A model generated the notes under the pieces. The model searched no databases, was not told where the DNA came from, and saw only the letters and a program-made list of their open reading frames with translations. The position numbers and the translations under genes were made by a program. Below are positions 1-11,324 of a stretch of 64,000 nucleotides of DNA, in pieces (the first letter of the stretch is position 1; each line of letters opens with the position of its first letter). Source of the stretch: Toxoplasma gondii ME49 (Eukaryota; Apicomplexa; Conoidasida; Eucoccidiorida; Sarcocystidae). Location of the stretch: NCBI RefSeq assembly GCF_000006565.2, contig NC_031477.1:4243137-4307136 (forward strand), given 5' to 3'.

Positions 1-36
1 AAAAACCGCAACTCGCAATGATTTCACAGGAATCGA

Positions 37-93
37 TATACATATATATACACATATATACATATATATGTATATATATATATATATATATAT
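37..93. repeat. TA-rich microsatellite
   Basis: Alternating TATATA/CATATA/TGTATA units, typical of the many simple repeats in this window. Confidence 0.9.
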
Positions 94-162
94 CTGTCAG
101 TTGATACAGGTGGAGACGCATTGCTGAGATTTGTATGTTTGCCGTCATTTTTTTCGTTACGC

Positions 163-178
163 TATACATATACATATA

Positions 179-221
<43 letters not shown>

Positions 222-222
222 G
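163..222. repeat. (TA)n microsatellite
   Basis: An uninterrupted TA run flanked by TATACATATA and TATGTATATG variants; a TGCATGC word follows directly. Confidence 0.9.
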
Positions 223-2095
223 CATGCCTGTAGAGGCAAGGTAGGCGCGATTTGACTGTACAGGGACGGGGTGATGGTCACTTTTGAAAGTTTTCGAATT
301 TCTTTGTGGACGTTTTTTCGCCTTTTTCGTTGAAGTGGCTGGTTCAAGGCACACTTAGGATCGGAGCAAAGGAGTTCACTAATGGCAGACTCATAAAAAG
401 GAGGCCGCGTTCGTTCTCGGGAAGGCGATTTTTGAACTCCCATTGTCGTGATTGGTGCGAAGATGGAACCGTGTCCTCCCCGTACACAGAGCGGGCGTTA
501 GGAACTGAAGACCTCAGCTCGACATCCGTCGCTGGAACTTCTTCCTGCCTCGCCAGCTCGCAGGGCCGCTTTTGAGGGAAGCCAGTGAAGAAGAACCATT
601 TCCGTTAACAGCACGCAGAGACGCAAGTGTCGCTGCATGCACACACTTGACGAAGAGAACTAGGTGGAGAGAAGGGAGTTCGAGAACTCAGGCAGAGAAA
701 GCAAATCAGGGCGGATGCAGGAGGGAGTCGCGGGAGAAGAGAAAGGGAAGGCAAGCGACAGTCTTGTGGGTACGCTTGGGAGAGGTGAATTGGGAGGAGT
801 GTAAATTGGTGGGAGCGAGAGAAGACAGAATCGGGAGAAGGCGAGAAAACGCTCGGGACAGAGAAGGTGACGAGAGACGAAAAGGAGACAGAGGCGGCGA
901 TGGCGAGAAGAGAGATATCTTGTTTTTTGCTCCAAGGTGATAGTAAGGACGGTAGAGAAGAATACCGTTGGACGACGCGTCTTCGATAAAGATGCCGCAG
1001 AAGAAATGCGCATACGAAGAGCGCCATGAGGGTCGATTGGATCGGTTTGTGACAGTGTCGAGAGGTTGGGTTCTCCGCGCCGACGCAGAGGTGAAGGAAA
1101 AGAGTAGAGGCGTCCCCGTTTTGTCTTTTTTTATGTCTGTTTTTCAAGCGTCAAACCTCTCAGTTCTTCCGCTGTGTGTTTCTCTCTGAGTCGCGCATTA
1201 TCCTCTTTGTCCTGGTTTTTCTCCGTGCTCGAGGCTAGCAGGCGGGTGCCTCGACGTTAAATCTTTTCAAAGACTCGGGGGAGGCATGCACAGAGAGTGC
1301 AGAGAGAGACTGCAAGGAGAGAAGAGACACACACCGTCACGAGGCGCTGCCGCAAACACAAATAGAACGCCGGAACGAAATGTCGACTCGAGCCACCGGA
1401 AGCGAAGCGTGAGAATGACTCCTTCGCTGAAATGGAGTGGAGAAGCAGCATACGCATGAACAAGTTGGAGAAAAAGAAAGGTCTCTCACCTTTCTCGAAG
1501 TGTGCACAAACACGGCATCTGAGACTTTGCCTGTGCTGGTGAACCTGTGCGTGGAGTCCAAACTGCGAAAGGCGAAGAGCAGTGGTGGAGGCTCCCGCGG
1601 TTTTGGGGTGAAACGCAAACAACGGTGAAACTGAACTCAGCAACACAGACGACAAAGCTGAGCAGGACGATCGTCCCTCTGGACAGACTTTTAGCCGACC
1701 CCTGGACTGTACGTGCCATATTAGAGGAACGTACGGTGTCCCCTGGGGGGGAGACAAACGCCAACGTTTCCGAGTTTTCTTATACGAGAAAGAAAAGGAA
1801 GACGAAAAAAAAGGAAAAGGGAAACGCCTTCTCAGGAGGAACAAAAGGACTGGAGAGGAAACGATCATTTCCGATTTCACTTTCGCTCTCCAGCCGCCAC
1901 AGCGTAGCACCTGGAACTGCGCTGAACGCTTGCATCGCATCTCCCGAAAACGGACATCTTCCATCCTCAAAAACAGGTGAATCTGTGTCTCGTCTCGTTA
2001 AGTGCCAATCGAAAACGCAAACTTTAGGTCTCCCATAACTTTGATTCGGATCAAGACGCTTGATAGGACTGCCTCAAGTTCCTGATACATGTCTA

Positions 2096-2107
2096 TTATA
2101 CATGTGT

Positions 2108-2148
<41 letters not shown>

Positions 2149-2340
2149 TGTATATATATACATATATATATCTAGGTATATATGGATTTATGATTAATGA
2201 GTATCGTACATATAGACGCACATAAAATATGTATATTCATACATATCTATGTATAGATCTATATCTCTATATATGTATATGTATACGTACATATGTATCT
2301 ACAAATAAGAAGCCTGTGAATGTATATACATCAAAGTGGA
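2096..2340. repeat. Compound TA/TATG microsatellite
   Basis: About 245 bases of degenerate ATATAC, TATGTA and ATAGAT units. It reads open in several frames only because of its composition and is not coding. Confidence 0.9.
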
Positions 2341-2851
2341 CAAGACTGTTTACCAGTAGGTAGGTTGTTTGAACATTTGAACAAGAGTTAGTTTTGTCTC
2401 CCTTGTCAAGTTCGATTGAGAGGTCAAGAAAAGGGATGCTTTTTTACAGCCAGCGTGCCCCTCTCTCTCCGGTTACCAGAGTCGGCAGGCGGGAACGCGA
2501 GATCTCTCTCGATCCGTTCTCGCGAGCTCTTCCTTTGTTGTGACTCTGAGATTTCAGCAGAGGAAGAATTCTTGCCTCGCTCTCCTTGCCTGCCCTCTCT
2601 GCTGTCTTCTAACCTCGCTGTCTACCTTGTCGCCTTTCCAGCAGGCGGCGGAGACGCGGTGGAGAGAAAAAGACAAGATGCGAAGGCCTTTCGCCTTTCT
2701 CTGCTCGCTCCTGCGCTTTTGAACTCGCGGCAGCAGAACATCTGGGGTGTATGTACACCGCTCGCGCCTGCGTGTATTATTTTTTCGGCGCTTCTTCCCG
2801 CAAAGCTCGCGGCGCCCAGCGCAGCTTCGACTCTCGCGCCACAGTTTCTGT

Positions 2852-2858
2852 TGCATGC
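2852..2858. promoter_or_regulatory. TGCATGC word upstream of ALY/REF
   Basis: A TGCATGC heptamer about 870 bases before the ALY/REF start codon. This word is known to be enriched in coccidian promoters. A single copy at this distance is weak evidence of function. Confidence 0.25.
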
Positions 2859-3723
2859 AGAGATTTTCGTGGACTCTTCAACGTGCGCTTTGCGGAGAAA
2901 CAATTGCACCTGTTTCTGCTTTTCTTTTTTGCGTTTCTCTCCTTCTCCCCACTGCTTCTTCGCTGCCCCTCCCCGGCATCTCGCTACGGTTTCTTCGACT
3001 CTGCGTGTCTGAAAAGCGCTTCTCGGTTCCAAAGAGGCGACCGTCGGCTTTCTCGTTCTTTGAAAACCTCTGTTTCTCGATTTCTCTGGTTCTGCACTTG
3101 GAAAGACATTTCTTCTTTCTGTTCCGTTGTGCGTCCAGTTTCAAGACAAGCCGAAGACTTTCTTTTCTCTCGCCTCCCCAGTCTCGTCTTTGTTGCCTCT
3201 CTCTCCCTCTTCTTCCCCTTTCTTCAGTTCTCCGTTTATATTCCCCTGCGCCTGTGCCGTTCTCTCGTAATTACCTCCCCTTTGTCTTTTCCTCGCGTTC
3301 TTTCTTCTTCTTCGTGTGCCTTCGTTGTCGTCTCTCTCGCCGCGTCAGTAAAACGGTTCTTCCGGTTTCCTCGCTTCGCCGTTTCCCTCGAGAACGACAC
3401 AGAGTGAAGAGCCAGTTCGTCGATCTACGGGTGTGGCGTACCCTCTGTCTCTCCGTCGCTTTCCCCTTGTTTCTGGTCTTCTCGCCTTCGCTGCTGTTTC
3501 GAGTTCTCGGTTTCTCGCTTTCCTCTCTCTTTCGCAGCCTCTCCATTTTCCAATTTCTCTCTCTCCTGCAACCGCCAAGGCGGCAGTCTTTCGCGCTCTG
3601 TCGAGGCCAGAGGAGCCCACATATGAGGGCAGTCTAGAACGAGGCCAACAGGGACTGCACGACAAATCCCGCGACGGAAGAACAAAAAACAAAGGACAAG
3701 AAGCATTTCGCGACAAGAGCAAG

Positions 3724-6294
3724 ATGACACAGTCCATGCTGGACATGAGCCTAGGTACGCAAGTGTCTGGTTCTCTTTTCAGTCTCTCCATGGCCACCCT
3801 TCTCGGTCTCAGTTCGGCGGCTCTCTCCCTCTCTCTACTCTCTCTACGCGTGACTGTCGACATATCTCTCTCTGGTCTCTCTCTGCGTCGGTCTCTCTGG
3901 TTCGCTCTCTCTCTCTCTCTGTCTCGCGTTTCTGCCTCTCTCTGTATCTCTTTGTCTTCTGAGAACAGAGGGGACCGGGAACGGAGATGGAGGTAAGCAC
4001 GACCAGGAGGCACAGGCTTTTTCATGGGATGTCGCCATTTGTTCTTTTTTCCAGAAAATGTGACTGTTCCTGAGAGCGAGAGTCGCTCGAATAGAGTCCG
4101 ACGGGCGGGGATATTGCAGGGGTATCCATGCGGAGATATCGGGGAGGTTTCTTTGTGTCGTTTTCCTCTCAGTTCAGTTTCAAGCTATACAGCGAGATTT
4201 GTGGATTTCGATATTTTTTGGGGGGGGGATGCGTTGTTTTTTTCCAAGGCTCGCTCTTCTTCGATCGGGTGCCAGGCTGAGTCGTTTCCTGTCTCGCCTT
4301 GAAGCGTCTATGAGAGAAAAAGCGAAACTTGCGTCTTCTCTTTCCTCCTGTGTTTGCCTTCATTCTCTTGTGCACTGTCTCTCTGGTTGTGTCTCAGTAT
4401 TCGCTACCATTTCCCCCCAATTTTCTGCGCCGTTTCTTCTATTTTCTCCCCAACTTCTCTATTTCATGCATGTTCTCCCGTCGTTTCCTCTCTTCTTCTC
4501 CTTTTCTCTGCAATTTTCTTGTTCTGCGCGTTGTCGCGGTCCCGGCCTCGCTGCGGTCCTACACGAGAGGCAACGTCTCCTGTAGAGGCATGGCCGCCTT
4601 TGAGAGCCGGTTTGTCTTTTTTCCAGGAAACAGAGTGCAAACGGGAACTTGCGGCTTTCTTGTACCTCGGTAGTCTCTTCCCATTTTCTCGCCTGCGCAT
4701 GCACATTTCCTTCAGACGACATCGTCGCTGCTCATCGCGAGGCAGCAGGCAACTCGTCAGGCCGAGGCAGCCGCGGCCGCGGAGGCGGCTTTGGCAGTCG
4801 AGTAAGAAAACGATTTCTCTTAACATTTTTTCATGTGCTTCTGTCCGCCTCAAATCTCTACTTTCGGATCCCTCTCGCTTTAAGCTCCAACTTTCTTTCT
4901 GTATGTAGCTGTGTCCCAGTCTCTCTCCGACTCCATCGCGTTCTCTCTCTGTCTTTCTCTGTCTCTCGATCTCCTTGTCTTTTCCTGTGCACCTCTCTCC
5001 GATTCTTTCCCTTTATGCCCTTTTCTCTCGATTTTCCTCCATGTTTTCCCTTCGTTCTCCTTCGCCCTATCTCCTTCTCTCTTTCTTCTTGCCTCTCTCT
5101 CTCTCTCCGTTTCTGTCTACGTTCATCTGCCCATTTACCTCTCTGCTCTGTGCTTCTTCACTTCCTGCGCGCCTCCGGCGCTACTCCGCCACTTCGTCTG
5201 CTCGTTTTTCTGTTTTCAGCGCGGATCTCTGCGAGGGCCCCCCGGAGGAAATTCAGGATTTCTGTCTCGCGGCAGAGGTCGGGGGTTCTCGTCTTGGACG
5301 AGCCAAGACCACTGGGAAGGTCGATCGCATGCGTTCTTCCCTCGGCGCTCTGCGGCCTCCCCCTTCTTCTCCGACAGAGGCGAGGGCCGCGTAGGTCCTG
5401 CCCGACGCGGAGGCAGAGACGGTTTTGCGAGGGAGAGGCCTCGAGAGCCGACGGCCGTGGTGCGAGTGAGCAATCTGGACTACAGCGTTCTCGAAGAAGA
5501 TTTGAAGGAACTCTTCGCCGCCGTCGGCGAAGTCGTCAAGGTCTGGATCGACTACGACCGCACCGACAGATCGAAGGTGAGGAGAAGACGAGGACGGGAG
5601 GCGGCCTCGGGCCGAACCATGCAGCTGCAGGTGTCTCCGTCTCGGAGAGAGGGGAAGGAACTGGGGAGACTCTCCAAGAGAGGTCTCTTCTCTCCATCTG
5701 CCGCCCTCTGGCGTTAGAACCGTTCTGTGGACGTCTCCGAGGTCGAGCTTCGTGCTCTGGACCTGCGGCAACGGTTCCGCGATGGAGGTAGGGGCTTGTT
5801 GGAGAATTTCGCTCCCCTTCCAGGCAGAGAGAACTGACACACAGTTGGGGAGACAGTTCCACTTTGTGTCAAGGGGGGAAGTGGAGGACTGTTTCCTCGT
5901 GCTTTCCGTCTTTTCAAGCCAAAGGAGGACGCCTGGCTCTTGTCTCAGGACGCCTGCGACTGCGTCTGCTCTGACGTCTTTCGTTCAAAGTGTCTCTTCT
6001 GAGTTGTCTCCGTCTCTGTCAAGAGTCTCCTTTCACGAGGCTTTCGCCGAAAGGGCGGCTTCGCTTTTCTGCTGTTGCCAGGGCACTGGAGGCTGCATTT
6101 TTCGGAGCGTCTTCGACGCCAAGCGAGCGATCGAGGTGTACGAAGGTCGGAGGCTGGAAGGCTTGCCTCTGCGGCTGGAGTTGCAGCCGCCGCGTCAGGA
6201 GTATCGACGTTCCCCCTTTGGTCCTTACAGCCAAGACTTCTCGCGCAGAGACAGAGGTCCGTGGAGAGGCGTTCAAGACGTCGAACTATGGTGA
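3724..6294 (+). CDS. ALY/REF-type mRNA export adaptor
   Basis: Four exons agree in phase: 3724-3754, 4716-4801, 5220-5576 and 6082-6294, giving 228 residues. Residues 5-19 read MLDMSLDDIVAAHRE, which matches the UAP56-binding motif at the start of ALYREF/Yra1 proteins. Residues 23-110 are rich in RG/RGG and SR steps. An RRM covers about 118-190, with RNP2-like VRVSNLDYSV and RNP1-like GTGGCIFRS separated by the exon 3/4 junction. The family couples the nuclear TREX complex and the UAP56 helicase to spliced mRNA and hands it to the export receptor, so a nuclear site is expected. The tail ends in an aromatic/Arg stretch, and the second, C-terminal UAP56 motif of animal ALYREF is not obvious. 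Exon 1 carries only ten codons plus one base, so it is easily missed. No gene symbol is assigned because only the family is certain. Confidence 0.88.
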
Positions 6295-6849
6295 ACGCGG
6301 AACGTCGAGGAAAGCGGCGAGAAAGTCTCGTGGGCAAGTGGACGAAGACTGGAGCACAAAAGAGGAACATGTCGCCTCTCTGGTTCCGCGCGTCTCTCCG
6401 CCGTGGACGAGAACAGCAAGTGTCTGTACAGAACTCTGCAGAAACATGTCTGTCTTCACAGGCGAGAAACAACCAACTCACAAAAATGAGGAGAAAGTTG
6501 ACACCTCGGGGATGTCGTGTGGGTCCTTCCTTCAAGGTCGGGGAGGCTGAGGCGAGAAGAGGCGGTCTCTGCATGCGTTTTCGCGCGGCTGGCTGAGAAA
6601 ACGAAACCTCCTCGTGACAATCGACCAGCGTGGATTGACGCGTAGAGAGACATAACACGCACTTGACTGCCCGTGCATCGATACACCTTTTGGCAGTGAA
6701 CGCTGTCTCCGCGGACGCATGCAGAAAATAAGTACGGTTTAAACGTTTTCAAATGGGTCAACATGGTGCCAGTCCTCGTCAGTCGCCATGCCAACAGCTT
6801 GTCGTTTCCTGCACCCATGCCTATAATATCTCAGTCTGAATTGATCCTA

Positions 6850-6856
6850 TATACAC

Positions 6857-6895
<39 letters not shown>

Positions 6896-6982
6896 TAAGC
6901 AGATCGATCGCAACGGACAGAATATGCGATTCGTTTTCTCTTTGTTCGCTTCTACCTACATGCATATATCCATATATATATG

Positions 6983-7018
<36 letters not shown>

Positions 7019-7020
7019 GT
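6850..7020. repeat. Compound TA microsatellite
   Basis: Two TA blocks separated by about 60 bases of unique sequence. The hydrophobic Ile/Tyr frames it creates are artefacts. Confidence 0.9.
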
Positions 7021-8829
7021 TTATGAGCGTGGTGAGGGCATATGCGCTTGCTTGACTGAAGGGAGAGGGGAAAAGGGACGGGCAAAGGCATGGGACGCGT
7101 TGAGTGAGGAGAGAAGCTGCGAGAGTCGGAGCAGCTCAGGATGAACAAGATGACAGAACTCTGGAATAGGAGAGAAAGGACCGCTTTGAAAACAGGAAGT
7201 GGCTCGGAAGAAGGGTTTTCTCCACGGAAACCGCTTTAGAGAATGCGAGACCAGCTGGTCAACAGCGGAGCCGTCGAGTGTCTTGCTGGGGGCTCTGCAT
7301 GCGTGTTGGTGCGTGTGAAAAGTGCCTCTCTAAATTGTTTTGCGTGTACAATGTTTCCCCTCTTTTTTTGGACTTGGTGCAGTTCCTGTTTTTAAAAGGA
7401 TTGCATTTCCGGGGACACCTAGTGTGGCGACAAGTTGTGTCGCTCGGGGCCTTTCCTTTTTTATTGGCGCATCGCCCAGACATAGAGGTCGCTTCTGCTG
7501 ACTGCGTCGTACCCTACAGTCTTCCTAAAACTTCCTTTCGCCAACGAACAAGTTCAAATGAATCTTCCTTTCCCCGTCGCAACTTCCTGCCGCTCCAGAC
7601 TTCGCTTCTACAAAACGGACTCTCCGCTCACAGAACAAGTCCGCACACGTTCACCATCTTTCATTACCGCCACTCGCCAGAGTTGACATATCCATACACG
7701 TATGCGAGTATACCTTCTTTCTCTAGTAACGTATTCAAAGTTTGGGGACTTGGAGGATACGTCGTATCTGACCTCAAAAGAGCTTTGCCTGGCAGGCAGT
7801 CATGAAACGTGATCAATGAGTCCGAAACGAGGTAGCGCCGAACACCATCCATGACCATAAAAACAGGTGGCTAGGTGAACTAGACACGGTTCATAAATGC
7901 AATCAGTGAAAGCTCTTTTGATTTCCATGGACGGAGATACATATTAGATTACCTTCGCTCCCATGGTCTGTGGTAAGTAGGTTGTCTGTATCTCATAACT
8001 GGAGTCGTAGTCAGAAGCCTAGGTACTATAGTATCTCTGTTTATTCGATTTGAGTTATACAGTTCTGGTTTGCGGATCAGTTGCATAGAGACAGTGTCTA
8101 CTTATAATGTAGTCCTTACAATTTATGGGCTAGCTTTGGTCTTTAGATTCTTAATGCCGGCTTTGTACGGAGACGTACTACGATTTGCCTAGAGTCGTAT
8201 AAATATACATACAACCACAACACAAAATATATATGTATGTTTATATGTATAGATCTTGGATAGATACGTGGACTTTGACGATGTTGGATTGGAGTAGAGG
8301 CTTCAAAAGTAGAGGCCAGCCGGGCGGCTGGAATGGAAGACGTTCAGTGCCTCTTACTGTGGATAGACCACACCCGGCGTCCGTTTGTGTCACACCAATA
8401 AATTGAGGAATAACGTCTTGGCGTTTTCTTTTGCATGAGAGAAATTCAAATAAACCTGTAGGGTTTACGGCACTGTTAATGTTCGTTTCAGGAGCGGGGC
8501 ATTGGAGGTCTGCGTTGGTGGACTCGATGAAGTGGCGACTTCGGAAAACTGCTTGTGTCTATGGCAAACAGATTTGTTAGAAAAGCTAGGCTCCTCAGCT
8601 TTTCGGTGCCTCTGCAGTGTTTGTCGGAAACAGGCCACTACTCGAGGCTGCCGAGGCAATATCTGCTTAAGAAGTGATAATCACAGCACTTGGACCAGCT
8701 ATTATCTTTATCTTAATGATGCCGGGTACGATGGTCCGGCTCACATCAGCGTCTGAGAAGTCGTTTGCTTCCGCTTTCTTCCGGGATTCTGACGGGGCAG
8801 CTGCAGAGAACAGTGGAGACAAAGTTGAT

Positions 8830-9648
8830 TCATTCGGCACAGTTTCGCTGACGTTGCATCACCTTTTCTATGCACGGAAAGAGGTCTTTGCTCAGCAGAT
8901 CAGGTGCACAGAGAAGCACGAGCACATAAACCACCAGTTTGCGGAGGATTCCTGGGTTCTCAGTGAAGGTGAACTCGGGCGAGTAAGCGCTGTTGTCTGT
9001 TTTCGTTGTTTTATTTGTGCATTCCCCGTAGCTCTGCGTCTTTCCCCGCTTCCCCCGCCTTTCACTTCGAGCTTCCGCCACGCCGTCTCTGCTTCCTTCC
9101 CTTTCTGAGAACAAAACAAAGTCGCCAGTCGCTTCGTCGGCGGACTTTGAGCTCGATTCACCATCGCGGCTTTCCCTGTTCCGCCCCTGTCTTTGGCTTT
9201 TCCCGTTTCGTTTCTCCCCTTCCGGAGGGCCTGTCTCAGGACGGTGGCGTCTGCTAGGTCTTTCCGTTTTCTGCTCAAATGAGTGGAGTTGTACGGCTCG
9301 GTGACTCGCTGGAGATCCCGCAGCCACGCAGTGCCGGCCACTCCATGCAGATGACGCCGAGGGAGATTCAGAAGAGTTCTTACGCGTTCTGCCTGCTCTG
9401 TTTTCCCAAAACGACTCCTCTGCCCCCCTTCTCGGGGACCGTTGGATCGACCACGAGTCAGGTTCCTCCTTTTCGCCTAGACGACAGCCAACTGTTGTGT
9501 TCAGTGCCCGATGCGTGACGCGATGTTTCGACTCTTTGCTGTGTCCGGAGCTCCTGGATTGCGGCAGCGACGTAGGAACCATTCCCTGGTATTTCCTTTT
9601 TGGAAGAGAGATAAAACACTCACGGGTGGCGTCTTGACGACGCGGCAT
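8830..9648 (-). CDS. Uncharacterised minus-strand ORF (weak)
   Basis: An open frame of 272 codons with an ATG at 9648. Its composition is charged and Ser/Arg-rich, with one hydrophobic stretch near the end (VVYVLVLLCAPDLL). I do not recognise it. The ATG lies in a short segment that looks like an exon: a pyrimidine-rich acceptor ends just upstream near 9653, and a strong GTGAGT donor begins eight codons into the frame (about 9623). If that donor is used, the long frame is not translated as one piece. A second minus frame (8892-9341) has equally plausible composition. This may be part of a spliced gene or non-coding RNA, or simple chance. Confidence 0.2.
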   Translation of the reverse strand: MPRRQDATRECFISLPKRKYQGMVPTSLPQSRSSGHSKESKHRVTHRALNTTVGCRLGEKEEPDSWSIQRSPRRGAEESFWENRAGRTRKNSSESPSASSAWSGRHCVAAGSPASHRAVQLHSFEQKTERPSRRHRPETGPPEGEKRNGKSQRQGRNRESRDGESSSKSADEATGDFVLFSEREGSRDGVAEARSERRGKRGKTQSYGECTNKTTKTDNSAYSPEFTFTENPGILRKLVVYVLVLLCAPDLLSKDLFPCIEKVMQRQRNCAE

Positions 9649-11324
9649 GGCTGCTGGAAAGAGAGACAGAATGGAAAGGGATCACATGGAACTCTGTTAG
9701 TGGCCCGCGAACTGCGCTTTCCACCTTACCAGCACTTGCGTTTCTCCTGGCAGACAACCTAGGATTGTGCCTCGGAGAGAAAAGTGACTTTAAGAGAAAA
9801 ACAATGTGATAAGCGTCGGTAGAAGCGGGGAAATAAACTGTCCTCGTGGTGGGTGTTGCGAGGCCTGTAATAGTCACTCAGGTGTTGCCTGTTGAAAACC
9901 CAACGTCTGGCGATTTGCAAACGGCGGTAGCGGTATATCTACGTTTCTTTTCAGTTTCATGATGGAGCTGCAAGGAGTACTAATTGAGGTGAAACGACGT
10001 TGTTAGGTGTGCTCCACACCAGAACGGGGAACGGATCAGGTTGATGTTTCACAGTTCTGGTGTCTACAAAGCCACACACTGGAGTCTGGATTTGCCGGAT
10101 GTGTCGCTTTCTTGTCCGTGTGTGAAGTGGATTTCTGTCTTTCATCAGGTGCAAGGCGAAACGTGGAATGCCACGCCGGCTCCGAATTGATGAGAAATTC
10201 CGTTGGCATGCGAGAACGAAGCTGCGATTGACGAGTTTTTTGCTTCGCACAGGCAAAGAGGCGGGTTGTGTTTAACCCCGCGTTGCCCTCTGGTTATTGA
10301 TCGAGGGACTGAGATATGCCAACAGTAGAAGGTATGGGAGGGAATCGAGCACACAGAGCCAAAGCGAAACGCCATCGACTTTTTGTGGGGCAAGAAAGAT
10401 GGCCGTGGGAACAGACTGTCTCGCCAAAAAATCTGGAAGCCGTACAGCCCCAAAGTAAAACCGAAACTCGATTGTGTCCGTCCTTACGTAAGTGTGTCCC
10501 CCCGACTGACGCTTTCCAGGAATAATGCAAGACTCTTCATCTGTCGAAAAAATGCTGCAGAGAAAGATGTGCGAAACAGAGATACCAACCGACATGCAGT
10601 TTAGTGTGCATAGGTGACAAGACACCTACAACAAAAAGAACGGTTATGAAAAACATGAAATCCCAAGAAGATCAGTTTCGTGAACATGTCGCATGCGTGG
10701 TTTCTCATACTGCTTTTCTGCGACGGTGACTGTCACCGTACGAAGGCTTTCGAGGGCACATCTCAGTCCTTTCATACCTCTAGAAATAGAAGCCAACGGA
10801 GAAATGCTAGGCTTTGCTGTCCGTCTGTCCTCCATCCTTCCGTTGTCAACAGTGTAAAATACATTCTTATACTCCAATTACTGGCAATGAACAGTACGCC
10901 CGTCTTTCCAGTAGTTGTTGCCCTCTCTAGGCATGTCTCTGCCATTTTCCCCTTCACCACACGGTTCCGTCCATCATCATGGTTAAGTAGCTGCTTCTGC
11001 GGATATCCACCTACTTCGATACAAATACGAAGGTTATTAGTTCTACTCAGCTGTAAGCTGGCCTCCACAATTGTTCCATTCCTCCCTTTCTCTCAAACTT
11101 CCTTTTTATCTCCACATCAGTCTGACGATGCGCAGGTAATCTCTAGATGACTTTCTCCCTATCTTTATCCCCATCTCAGTGTCTATCATTCACAGGCTGT
11201 TTACGCATATCATGGCCTCAACGACTCGCTGAATAACGCTGCAATCTAGCGGGACGAACCCGTATGTCGGGTGTCCCGCTTGCCCGCCTTTTTGCACCTT
11301 TTTCTTCTCTGAAAGCAGAGCAGA

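Larger units (their letters stand above)
1..3723. other. 5' flank without a supported gene
   Basis: No open frame here has coding support on either strand. The long frames at 305-1150, 1257-2040 and 2416-4025 are mutually overlapping, Arg/Ser-rich or Phe/Leu/Ser-rich readings of purine- or pyrimidine-biased DNA. Three TA-type microsatellites lie inside. From about 2,400 the plus strand becomes strongly CT-rich, which suits the promoter and 5' untranslated region of the ALY/REF gene starting at 3724. Confidence 0.6.
6295..11324. other. Intergenic stretch, no confident gene
   Basis: Contains a TA microsatellite at 6850-7020 and, from about 7,900 to 8,500, balanced-composition DNA with many stops on both strands. 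The plus-strand frames at 7278-7805 and 10680-11150 lack splice support and protein-like composition. The only candidate is the minus-strand frame at 8830-9648, listed separately. Confidence 0.5.

Noticed and set aside
605..1147. Minus-strand ORF of 180 codons
   Set aside because: Overlaps equally long frames on both strands in purine-biased DNA, with Ser/Leu/Phe composition typical of antisense reading.
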